From assembly GCA_021324975.1 (NCBI GenBank), contig JAJPIA010000026.1:1-49412 (forward strand): a DNA stretch of 49,412 bases, in the 5' to 3' direction. This stretch comes from Bacillota bacterium. Its GTDB lineage: Bacteria; Sysuimicrobiota; Sysuimicrobiia; Sysuimicrobiales; Segetimicrobiaceae. Below the pieces are notes generated by a model, which was not told the DNA's origin, did not search any database, and saw nothing but the letters and a program-made list of their open reading frames with translations. Shown here in pieces: positions 17,839 to 25,590 of the stretch (its first letter is position 1; each line of letters opens with the position of its first letter). The position numbers were made by a program, and so were the translations under genes.

Positions 17839-17978
17839 GGAAATCGCGGGATTGGTCGCCTGGTACAGCCAGCGGGGGATGCGCTCCGTTGGCTGTACCG
17901 CCGACCCGCGGTTGCAACAGAGGTCCGAAATTGAAGATCGCGCTCGGCAGCACATGACATGGTTCGGAGGATCGGACA

Positions 17979-18704
17979 ATGACGCTTGTTCTCGCCCAAG
18001 TCATCCTGCAATCGATCGGGTCGACACTCCACTGGGTGGGTTTCTATGTCGGTATCCGCGCCCTCCCCCGAGACGAGTCGCGGCAGCGACTCTGGATCAT
18101 CGCTTCCGCAATCGTGTTCGGGGCGTGGCTGTATGCGGTCGTGCTGCTGGCCTCGCAGAACGTCTTCCGCAACGATGTCCTGCCCCCGCGCATCCCCTTG
18201 GCCATCATCGCGACGCTTGCCCTCGGATACCTCTTCCTTATCTCGCAAACATTCCGGGGCATCATTGCCGGTATCCCCCAGCATTGGCTAATCGGCATAC
18301 AAACGTTCAGAATCCTCGGCGGGGTGTTCCTGATTCGGTATATTCAGGGCCAACTGCCGGGCGTGTTCGCGATTCCTGCGGGTGTCGGAGACTCGCTCAC
18401 CGGCATCTTGGCGCCGCTCGTCGCTTACTGGTGGTACACAGGCAAGCCCTACGCCCGCGGTGCCGCGATAGCCTGGAACCTCTTCGGCATGGCCGATCTC
18501 GTCAACGCCGTTGTGCTCGGCGCACTCACGGGCGCCGGTGGCGGCATCGTGTTCCCCACCGTCCTCATCCCAGTCTACGGAGTGCCGCGGGCGATCCTCA
18601 TCCACTCGTACTCACTGATCGGTCTGCTTCGCGACGCTTCGCGGCGGCCCAAGCGCACCGAGTCGCTGCACTACGGACTCCAGGCTCCCATTGCGTCATC
18701 GTGA
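17979..18704 (+). CDS. Polytopic membrane protein, function unknown
   Basis: A 241-residue integral membrane protein with about seven hydrophobic segments (for example LWIIASAIVFGAWLYAVVLL and PLAIIATLALGYLFLI). Conserved-looking polar stretches are QTFRILGGVFLIRYIQGQLPG and FAIPAGVGDSLTGILAP, a pattern I associate with uncharacterised bacterial membrane proteins. ATG at 17979 follows CGGAGG. It lies 166 bases after the small secreted protein gene and may be read with it. No catalytic motif is recognised. Confidence 0.7.
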   Translation: MTLVLAQVILQSIGSTLHWVGFYVGIRALPRDESRQRLWIIASAIVFGAWLYAVVLLASQNVFRNDVLPPRIPLAIIATLALGYLFLISQTFRGIIAGIPQHWLIGIQTFRILGGVFLIRYIQGQLPGVFAIPAGVGDSLTGILAPLVAYWWYTGKPYARGAAIAWNLFGMADLVNAVVLGALTGAGGGIVFPTVLIPVYGVPRAILIHSYSLIGLLRDASRRPKRTESLHYGLQAPIASS

Positions 18705-18822
18705 CGACGCGCGCAACTGCCGGCGCTCGAGGCCGCCGACGGCGAGTTCGCGTTCCGAACCACCCGTTCGGCTTCTCTGGAAGACGTGGCTACAGCCCTT
18801 CCATGGCTTGTTGACCAAGGAA

Positions 18823-20430
18823 TTACTTCGCGGCCTGCACGTTCCACGGGATGATCCACGCCGTCGGGCGGAACCCAGGGAGTCCCTTCCGGTTCAGTAG
18901 CAGGCTGCTGAATCCGCCCGGCCGGATTATCGGCACCTCTTCGTACATCATCGCCTGCAGTTTCGCCCACAGCTGCACGCGCTTGCCTTGGTTCACTTCC
19001 GCGTTGAACTGCGCGAAGAGCGCGTTCTTTTCCGGCGTGTCCCACCATCCGGGATACGCCGAGCTGAAAACCGTGATCAGCGACGGGTCCGGCACGAAGG
19101 CGTGAGACGTGACGAACATGTCCCACTCCGCCGCCTTCGCACGCCGGTCGAGCAGCGTCGCCCACTCGACGACCTGCATGTCCACCTTGAAGCCCGCCTG
19201 CTGCAGCTGCGCAGCCGCGACGACTGTGCTCTTGAACATGTAGTCGTATTCCTGCGTCGTCAGCCATCGGATCGTCTGCCCTGAATATCCGGCTTCCTTG
19301 GCCAGCCGCTTCGCCTGTTCGGTGTTGTGCACGTTGTACCAGTTACCGCCGGCGGTCGTGTACCACGGCGTGCCCTTCGGGTAGACGCTTGCGTCGACCG
19401 TGTAGAGTTCGGGGGCGCCGAACGTCGCCTGCATGATCGGTTGCATGTCCATGGCCACCGCGACGGCCTGGCGCAGCTTCCCGTTCGTCATCACTCCCTG
19501 CCGTTTGTTGAAGAAGAACGTCATGAACGCCCCGCCGACGACGCCTGGCTGAACGCGCGGATCCTGTTTGAGTTGCGCGTAGGCGTCGGTGTTGATCTGA
19601 TCAGAAATGTCGTACTCTCCGCTTTGAACGCCGGCAATCCGGGTCGCAACCTGGGAGACGGGGTAGTAGAAGATGTCGTCCGCAAGGGCTTCCTTCCGGC
19701 CCGCCATGTTGCTCGCGGGCTCCGAACGCGCCGCGTACTGGTCGAAGCGCGTGAGATGGACGTATCGGTCCGGCGCCCACTCCACGAACTTGTATGGTCC
19801 CGTGCCGATGTATTGCTTGATCGGCCCGGTGCCTGCTGCGTCGATCACTTCCTTCGGCATGATCGCAGCGCCGCCGACCGGAAACGCCAGAAACGCCAGC
19901 AGCGGCGCGGACGGCGCCTTGAGCTTCATCACCACGGCGTCGCCGGCCGCGGTGACCGAGTCCACCGACTTGTACGGCACGGCGCCGTACGGACTGACCT
20001 TGCCCCAGCGGTTGAGCGACGCGACCACGTCGTCGGCGGTCATCGTCTTCCCGTTGTGGAACGAGACGCCTCTGCGGAGGGTGAACGTGTAGGTCAGGCC
20101 GTCGTTGCTGAGGGTGTACCCGGACACCAAGCTCGGCTGGACCCGCCAGCCGGCGTCGAACGCGAACAGGTCCTCGAACAACGGCAGGGTGATGTTGGCG
20201 GTGAGGCCGGCCGTGGTGGCCGGGGTGTCGAGCGTCAGTGGTTCTCCGACTTCAGCGATCTTGAGCGTGCCGCCGCGCCGCAGGGCCGGGGCGGCGAGCG
20301 CCGAGGAACCGCTGGGCGTGGCGTCTGCGTACCATCGGGATGCCGCGGCGCCGATGCCGGCCGCCGTGAGCTCCTTGAGGAACGTCCGCCGGGTCGTCTG
20401 CGGTGCGCGCGTGGAGCCGGGAGCGGCCAT
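18823..20430 (-). CDS. ABC peptide/nickel-type substrate-binding protein (SBP family 5)
   Basis: A 535-residue family 5 extracellular binding protein. A twin-arginine-like signal (RRTFLKELTAAG, residues about 13-24) precedes the mature part. The family pattern is clear: RGGTLKIAEVGEPLTLD, LVSGYTLSNDGLTYTFTLR, GVSFHNGKTMTADDVVASL, YIGTGPYKFVEW, and a long C-terminal lobe with LRQAVAVAMD. It would bind an oligopeptide or similar solute outside the membrane. ATG at 20430 has AGGAAAAGGGGG upstream. No permease or ATPase genes lie beside it, so it is an orphan component here. Confidence 0.88.
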   Translation of the reverse strand: MAAPGSTRAPQTTRRTFLKELTAAGIGAAASRWYADATPSGSSALAAPALRRGGTLKIAEVGEPLTLDTPATTAGLTANITLPLFEDLFAFDAGWRVQPSLVSGYTLSNDGLTYTFTLRRGVSFHNGKTMTADDVVASLNRWGKVSPYGAVPYKSVDSVTAAGDAVVMKLKAPSAPLLAFLAFPVGGAAIMPKEVIDAAGTGPIKQYIGTGPYKFVEWAPDRYVHLTRFDQYAARSEPASNMAGRKEALADDIFYYPVSQVATRIAGVQSGEYDISDQINTDAYAQLKQDPRVQPGVVGGAFMTFFFNKRQGVMTNGKLRQAVAVAMDMQPIMQATFGAPELYTVDASVYPKGTPWYTTAGGNWYNVHNTEQAKRLAKEAGYSGQTIRWLTTQEYDYMFKSTVVAAAQLQQAGFKVDMQVVEWATLLDRRAKAAEWDMFVTSHAFVPDPSLITVFSSAYPGWWDTPEKNALFAQFNAEVNQGKRVQLWAKLQAMMYEEVPIIRPGGFSSLLLNRKGLPGFRPTAWIIPWNVQAAK

Positions 20431-20687
20431 CGGTTCGACCCCCTTTTCCTCACGTCCCGCCGATGCGATCGCGGGACGGGCTCCTGCCGGCATGGCGCCG
20501 GCGAACACCCATGGATGATCGGGAGCGTTCGCTGGACGCCGGAAAGAATCCCTCCTCGCGGGACCACTCACCGCGACGGGCGTGGGAACTCGGGCATCCT
20601 GGTGATTACGGCATCGTTGACGAGAAACATTTGGCATTTCGCAGAAAGTCGTGGATAAGATGTCGAGGTACGAACACATGCGGGCTA

Positions 20688-20716
20688 TTGACTGCCTTCC
20701 GGTCTTTGCGGATAAT
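20688..20716 (+). promoter_or_regulatory. Sigma-70-type promoter of the riboswitch transcript
   Basis: TTGACT (20688-20693) and GATAAT (20711-20716) are separated by exactly 17 bases. Each differs from the consensus at one position. Transcription would begin near 20723, about 35 bases before the c-di-GMP aptamer. Confidence 0.7.
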
Positions 20717-20757
20717 CCGCATACAAACTCACGCTGCAATTGCACGCTGGGTTGGTA

Positions 20758-20833
20758 CTCCCAACAGGGCAAACCCGGAGCAATTCGGGGACGCAAAGCC
20801 ACGGGACCCTCGAGGTCGGCCGGGTTGCGGGAG
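20758..20833 (+). ncRNA. Cyclic di-GMP-I (GEMM) riboswitch aptamer
   Basis: The sequence shows the conserved GEMM-I elements in order: P1 strand CTCCC (20758-20762), AACAGGGCAAACC, a 6-bp stem CCCGGA/TTCGGG capped by the GNRA tetraloop GCAA, the invariant GGACGCAAAGCC, a second hairpin GACC-CTCGA-GGTC, then CGGCCGGGTTGC and the closing P1 strand GGGAG (20829-20833). The GNRA loop normally docks into the second stem, and the aptamer binds c-di-GMP with nanomolar or tighter affinity in known examples. It sits between a good promoter and an intrinsic terminator. Confidence 0.92.
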
Positions 20834-20854
20834 GAAAAGCAGAGCAAGAGTTGG

Positions 20855-20894
20855 CGCGGGCAAGCTATGCCAAAATGCTCGCGTTTTTATTTTT
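20855..20894 (+). terminator. Riboswitch expression-platform terminator
   Basis: CGCGGGCA (20855-20862) pairs with TGCTCGCG (20876-20883), one G-U in eight pairs, with a 13-base loop, and is followed directly by TTTTTATTTTT (20884-20894). This is the only textbook intrinsic terminator seen in the window. It starts 22 bases after the aptamer, so ligand control of termination is the likely mechanism. Whether c-di-GMP turns the genes on or off cannot be decided by eye. Confidence 0.8.
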
Positions 20895-20992
20895 CCTCTC
20901 CGCTTGTCATTGTAGTAGCAGCTGCGCGAATAACCCCTACATCGTGTACGCGGGAGCGACGGAGGGGATGAGAGGGGCGAAAGCGACGAGTC

Positions 20993-21322
20993 ATGCCCAG
21001 ACCTAAGGAGCCGGATGACAGGCGCGGGGAGCGCGAACGGCGCGAGAGAGACGAGCACGCCCACCGCGGGCATGAGCCGCGCGAGCGCGACCGCGAGTGG
21101 GATGAGGGGCGTCCCCGGCCGGACGCCGGCGGCCGCGAGCACGCGGTGTTTCAGCAAATTATCGACCGGCGCCTGAGCGGCGGCGCTCCGGCCACATCCG
21201 AGGCGTATGCGCGCGCCCTTGAGCAGTGGCACCAACTGCCGGGATCGATTGTCCGGCCGCCCACGGACGAGAAACCGGCGCTGAAGGCGCGGGAGGATGG
21301 TGGGGAGGCGCCCACGCCATGA
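20993..21322 (+). CDS. Small charged protein coupled to the propeller protein
   Basis: A 109-residue protein. Residues 1-50 are almost entirely Arg, Glu, Asp, His and Pro and look disordered; residues 50-95 hold a compact motif FQQIIDRRLSGGAPATSEAY, then ARALEQWHQLPGSIVRPPTD. No signal peptide, no known domain. GAGGGGCGAAAGCG precedes ATG 20993. Its TGA overlaps the ATG of the propeller gene (ATGA at 21319-21322), so the two are translationally coupled and probably work together. It is the first gene after the c-di-GMP riboswitch terminator. Confidence 0.65.
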   Translation: MPRPKEPDDRRGERERRERDEHAHRGHEPRERDREWDEGRPRPDAGGREHAVFQQIIDRRLSGGAPATSEAYARALEQWHQLPGSIVRPPTDEKPALKAREDGGEAPTP

Positions 21323-23562
21323 GCCTTAAGGGCACGGTTTGGGCGCCGCTGGGCCCAAGCCCAATCGCCGAGGGCAGCACCAATGCAAACGGCCTGGTCT
21401 CGTCTATCGCCGTTCATCCTACCAACCTGAACATCATCTACATTGGGACGGTCGGCGGCGGCGTCTGGCGCACGCAGAATGGCGGCGTAAGTTGGACGCC
21501 TATCTTCGATCGCCAACTGGCCCTGGGCGCGGGCGAGCCTGCTGCCATCGCAATCGATCCGAACAGTCCCGATACGGTTTACGTTGGGACGAGCGGACGG
21601 TTTGCCCCGCAGCCGCCAGCAGGCCTGTTCAAGTCAACGGACGGCGGGGCGAGCTGGGTGCAGCTAGGTTCTGGCTATCCCGCCGGCAATACCGGCAACG
21701 CGACGCAATTTTTCAACCAGTCGATTGACGCCATCATCGTTGATCCGGCCGCGAGCAACGTCATCTATCTGGCGTGTTCGAGAGGGTTGTTCCGTTCAAC
21801 GGACAGCGGTCAGAATTGGACTCCGGGCAGCAACGGCTTTGGGGACGCGCGCACCATGGTGCTCGACACCTCCACGCCCGCAAACGCCCGCATCCTCTAC
21901 GCCGGGATTGCCGGCCGCGGTGCGTTCCGCTCGAACGACGGCGGACAGAACTGGACGCAGGTGCTGAGCGGAAGCACGCCGGTGGTAGCGGCGGCGATCG
22001 GCGCGTCACCGCGTGGCTTCAACAAAGTCGTGGTCGCACTGGCCCCGCCCACCCAACCCGTACCGAATCCCGCCGGCGTGCAGGTGCTCTATGTGAGCCT
22101 CGAGGGCACCGGCGGCGCCCCCGACCCGGTGGGGCTTTTCATGAGCACGAACCAAGGTGGCGCCTGGGTGCAGCAGACGGCGACCGGAATGCCAACGAGG
22201 TCGCAGGGTGGCTACAGCTTCCACATGGCCGTCGATCCCGGTTCGCCCGGTGACGGGATCAACGACATCATCTATTTCGGCTGTGTGGGCCAGGCAAAGT
22301 CCACCAATTCAGGCAACAGTTTTGCCGGCATGAGCGGGTTGCACGCCGACACACATTCCTGGGCATTCATCCCCCAGCCGAATCCGATCCCCTCGGTCGT
22401 GTTCTGCGGCAACGACGGCGGGATCGACAAATCCACGGACGGCGGCGCCACCTGGGTAACCCTGAACTCCGGCGGGCTCCAGACGGGCCTCTTCTACAAC
22501 ATCGACATCAAGCCCGATGCAACCGGCAGCGTGACGGTGGGGGCGCTCCAGGACAACGAAATTGAGACGACGGCGGGGGCAGCGGGGCTGGGCTGGGTCG
22601 CTACCGAGGGCGGTGACGGCTGGGACGTGGCCTACGATGCGGCCGTGCCGGGCCAGGTCTACGGCAGTAGCGGTTTTTGGTCGCCGGCCCCGTGCACCCG
22701 GGTACACCGTTCCACCAATGATGGGAAGAATTTTTCAACCGAGATCACGCCCTGGGGCACCACCACGGACGGCGGCTGCTACCTGGCGGGTGTGACGACT
22801 GACCCGAGCACAGGCAACATTGTTTACGTGAGTGGCAGCCAGAACCTCTGGCAAAGCCGCGATGGCGGCAATACCTGGCGCCTGCTGTCTCCGTTCAATG
22901 CCGCGGGTAACGTCGATGTGGCACGGGCGAACGGCAACTATGTGGTCATCGCGGTCGGCAACCAGGTGTTCGTGTCGACGAATGCACTGGCGGCCACTGT
23001 CGGGCCGCCCTCGGGCGTGACGTTCGCGAACATCACGCGCAACCTTCCTAGCCGCAACGTAGCACGCGCAGTTTTTGATCCGACCGATCCGACGACGATT
23101 TATGCCGTCTTGGGTGGCTTCAACGGCGGCGGCGCAGGGCAGCAAGGGCACGTTTTCCGCACCACGGTCAGCGCGAGCGGGTGGACCGACATTTCGCCGG
23201 CGCTCGATGTCCCCTTCAACGCGATCGCGTTGGATGGCTCGGAGACGCCCTCGACCATCTATGCAGGCACTGATTTTGGCGTGCTTCGCTCGGTCGATGC
23301 CGGCCAGTCGTGGTCCGTCCTGGACGATATTCACTTCCCGCGGGTTCCGGTTCTCGACCTGATTTACCTCGACGGCAACTTGCGGGCCGCCACGTATGGA
23401 CGAGGTGCATTCGGCTTGGTGAAGCCGACCGGGCCCAGCATTGCCGTTCATCTGGATCAAGGACTCGCCTTCGGAACTGTTTGTCGGGGCCCACAGTACC
23501 TGAACCTCGAGGTCTATAACGTCGGGCGCAGAACCTGGTTATCAACAGCGTCCAGCGGCTGA
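21319..23562 (+). CDS. BNR/Asp-box (sortilin-like) beta-propeller protein, N-terminal part
   Basis: A 747-residue product with many Asp-box (SxDxGxxW) repeats: WRTQNGGVSW, FKSTDGGASW, FRSTDSGQNW, FRSNDGGQNW, DKSTDGGATW, HRSTNDGKNF, WQSRDGGNTW, LRSVDAGQSW, each with a DPxxPxxxYxG-type strand. These form beta-propeller blades as in sialidase/Vps10-like proteins; no sialidase catalytic set is evident. After the propeller (about residue 700) it enters a choice-of-anchor-D-like sandwich (GLAFGTVCRGPQYLNLEVYNVG), then changes to WLSTASSG and stops. The next frame continues that very domain, so this is probably one gene with a frameshift near 23528. No signal peptide is apparent. The ATG overlaps the stop of the 109-residue gene upstream. 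Confidence 0.85.
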   Translation: MSLKGTVWAPLGPSPIAEGSTNANGLVSSIAVHPTNLNIIYIGTVGGGVWRTQNGGVSWTPIFDRQLALGAGEPAAIAIDPNSPDTVYVGTSGRFAPQPPAGLFKSTDGGASWVQLGSGYPAGNTGNATQFFNQSIDAIIVDPAASNVIYLACSRGLFRSTDSGQNWTPGSNGFGDARTMVLDTSTPANARILYAGIAGRGAFRSNDGGQNWTQVLSGSTPVVAAAIGASPRGFNKVVVALAPPTQPVPNPAGVQVLYVSLEGTGGAPDPVGLFMSTNQGGAWVQQTATGMPTRSQGGYSFHMAVDPGSPGDGINDIIYFGCVGQAKSTNSGNSFAGMSGLHADTHSWAFIPQPNPIPSVVFCGNDGGIDKSTDGGATWVTLNSGGLQTGLFYNIDIKPDATGSVTVGALQDNEIETTAGAAGLGWVATEGGDGWDVAYDAAVPGQVYGSSGFWSPAPCTRVHRSTNDGKNFSTEITPWGTTTDGGCYLAGVTTDPSTGNIVYVSGSQNLWQSRDGGNTWRLLSPFNAAGNVDVARANGNYVVIAVGNQVFVSTNALAATVGPPSGVTFANITRNLPSRNVARAVFDPTDPTTIYAVLGGFNGGGAGQQGHVFRTTVSASGWTDISPALDVPFNAIALDGSETPSTIYAGTDFGVLRSVDAGQSWSVLDDIHFPRVPVLDLIYLDGNLRAATYGRGAFGLVKPTGPSIAVHLDQGLAFGTVCRGPQYLNLEVYNVGRRTWLSTASSG

Positions 23563-24950
23563 TGGGATCGTCCGGTTTTTCGGTGCTGCCGACACCCGCG
23601 ACGCCGCTGGTGGTGGCCCCGGGTGAAGATATCGAGTTCACGGTCGCGTACACGCCCACGGTCGTGGGGACGCCCGAGATCGCCACCATCCGCATCAGCA
23701 GCAATGATCCCACAGCCCCATTCGTGGACCTCGCGGCGACGGGTATCCAAGGGACGCCGACGCTCGGAACCGCCGTCGCGAACAACGGAAGCATGGGCCA
23801 GACCTGCCTGGGCTCGTTTGCGGAAGAAGAACTGACCATCAACAACTCCGGAGTCTGCCCGCTACGTGTCAGCAGCATTACGTCGTCTTCCGCTGAGTTC
23901 CTGGCGCCGCACCTTTCAGCGCCGCTCCTTGTGGACCCCGGTGAATCGACCGAGGTCACAATCCGTTTTCAGCCGGCGAGCTTCGGCGCGAAGATGGCGA
24001 CCCTCACGCTCATCAGCAACGATCCGGCGGGGCCGCGCACGGTGACCGTGTCTGGGCTAGCGCCCGCGCCGCGGTTGGCGCTCATCTTCGCCAACAACGG
24101 CAACATGGGTAACTGCTGCGTCGGTTCCTTCACGGACGAGCCGCTCGTCCTGACGAACGCCGGCCCCTGCACTCTGACGGTTGCCAACATCACGTCTTCT
24201 TCCGGCGAGTTTTTGGTCCCGGAGGTATTGTCCTATCCGGTGACGATCGAACCCGGAGCCGCACTGGAGATCCCGATCCGATTCCAGCCGACCAGTTTCG
24301 GGGCAAAGTCGGCGACCATTACCGTCAACAGCGACGATCCCGCGGGACCACGCACCGTCGAGGTGTCTGGCAACGCTCCTTCCGGAAGGATCGCCGTGAC
24401 GGGGTCCGCCTATTTCGGCGGGGTGAAGTGCGGCCGGCGGGCGTTCCGGACATTGGCCGTCTGCAACGTGGGCGACTGCGACCTGCACGTCACCAAGGTA
24501 GCCTTCGAGCACGCGAGTCACCACTGGAGGCTCGTCCATAATCCGTTCCCGGCCACCCTCCATCCCGGGTCGTGCCTGAATGTCGTGATCGAGTACAAGG
24601 CAACCCAGAGAGAGCCGCGGCCCTGTGAGTTGGTGATCACGAGCGACGATCCGGTGACGCCCATCCGAGAGGTGGAGGTGATCGCCTGGACGCGTTGCTG
24701 CTGCAAGCTGTGTTGCGAGCGGTGCCGCGAGGGGCGCTGGTGCTCGTGTCGCCATAAGGCGTGCTGCGAGGAGCACGACCGCGAGTGCTGCGGAGAACGG
24801 TGGGAACGCCGGAGACGGTGGCATAGGGAATGCCATGAAGAGCATCCTCCGGAGCGCGCCGAGTCGCACGATGACACATCGAGTGAACGATGGGCGGACA
24901 AAGAGCCCCACGACGAAGAGAGCGAGGAAGATGAGTGCGGCGAAACGTGA
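23562..24950 (+). CDS. Choice-of-anchor-D repeat protein with Cys-rich tail (continuation of the propeller gene)
   Basis: This frame carries immunoglobulin-like choice-of-anchor-D/ASH repeats of about 100 residues. Two are nearly alike: each runs from ANNGxMGxxCxGSF, through ITSSSxEFL, to RFQPxSFGAKxATxT, SxDPAGPRTV. A fourth, divergent repeat follows (SAYFGGVKCGRRAFRTLAV). The first repeat is split with the preceding frame. From about residue 375 a tail of ~88 residues has 14 Cys, many in CC or CCC runs (TRCCCKLCCERC, CSCRHKACCEEHDRECC), followed by an acidic, His-rich end. ATG 23562 overlaps the previous stop as TGATG, so separate translation is possible, but the domain split argues for a frameshift. 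The tail may bind metal or be disulfide-rich (inference). Confidence 0.75.
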   Translation: MGSSGFSVLPTPATPLVVAPGEDIEFTVAYTPTVVGTPEIATIRISSNDPTAPFVDLAATGIQGTPTLGTAVANNGSMGQTCLGSFAEEELTINNSGVCPLRVSSITSSSAEFLAPHLSAPLLVDPGESTEVTIRFQPASFGAKMATLTLISNDPAGPRTVTVSGLAPAPRLALIFANNGNMGNCCVGSFTDEPLVLTNAGPCTLTVANITSSSGEFLVPEVLSYPVTIEPGAALEIPIRFQPTSFGAKSATITVNSDDPAGPRTVEVSGNAPSGRIAVTGSAYFGGVKCGRRAFRTLAVCNVGDCDLHVTKVAFEHASHHWRLVHNPFPATLHPGSCLNVVIEYKATQREPRPCELVITSDDPVTPIREVEVIAWTRCCCKLCCERCREGRWCSCRHKACCEEHDRECCGERWERRRRWHRECHEEHPPERAESHDDTSSERWADKEPHDEESEEDECGET

Positions 24951-25096
24951 AATTCGGCGGCCGTACGTGCGGCATCGGCGCGATCAAGCCTTCAGGACAC
25001 AGTTCATCGACACTGTGCTCAGCATGGGGCGCCGGCCGGTTGTATCCGAAGCGGGGATGGACTGAACAGCAGATGCCAGTTGACGGCTAGATCAGT

Positions 25097-25414
25097 TCAG
25101 TCGCCCCCGAACACCCCGAGCAGGGGAGGAACCCGGTACACGATGCCGAGCGCGCATAGGATCAGCGCGAGGCCTATCGGTGCCGCGAGGTGCCGGCCCC
25201 AGCGCGCCGTCCGTTCGAGCAACATCACCGCTCCCAGTCCCAGCATCCACGCGAGATTCACCCCGCCCACCGCGAACATCAAGAGCATCAGCGCCCAGCA
25301 ACACCCCAGGCAAAACAAGCCGTGCCGCACGCTGGCGATCCTGTCGAAACTCCGCGTCCGTACGCGTGGAGAGGCCGTGAGGGAGGGGATCAGGTTAGGC
25401 CTCGTCCGGTTCAC
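25097..25414 (-). pseudogene. C-terminal fragment of a DUF2182 membrane protein
   Basis: The 105-residue frame has HGLFCLGCCWALMLLMFAVG followed by GVNLAWMLGLGAVMLLER, the second half of DUF2182 (predicted metal-binding integral membrane protein) with its GxxCxGCCW signature. Full-length members are about 200-270 residues with an N-terminal AWxxMxxAMM region, which is missing. The first 25 residues here are unlike the family. Likely a truncated gene, though a short intact variant cannot be excluded. Confidence 0.5.
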
Positions 25415-25590
25415 GTCGGAGCGCTAGCCTCGGTCGATAGCCGACGACCCCGTAGCGTACTCGGATATCTCCGTCACGCAAGACGCCGAGGAGGCACACG
25501 GTGGCGTGCTCCGTGCGCAGGGCTGGCCGCATACGTCAAGGAAATCTACCACACTAGTTTTTCGATCAGGCGGGTGCGGCAGGCAACGTG

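Noticed and set aside
15566-17959. Extra CATGACA half-sites near 15568 and 17953 as additional operators of the two-component system.
   Set aside because: The heptamer also occurs in unrelated coding DNA of the window (near 12577 and 26794), so single half-sites carry little weight.
23520-23562. Programmed ribosomal frameshift in the propeller gene.
   Set aside because: No slippery heptamer or downstream stem was found at the junction; a lost base explains it more simply.
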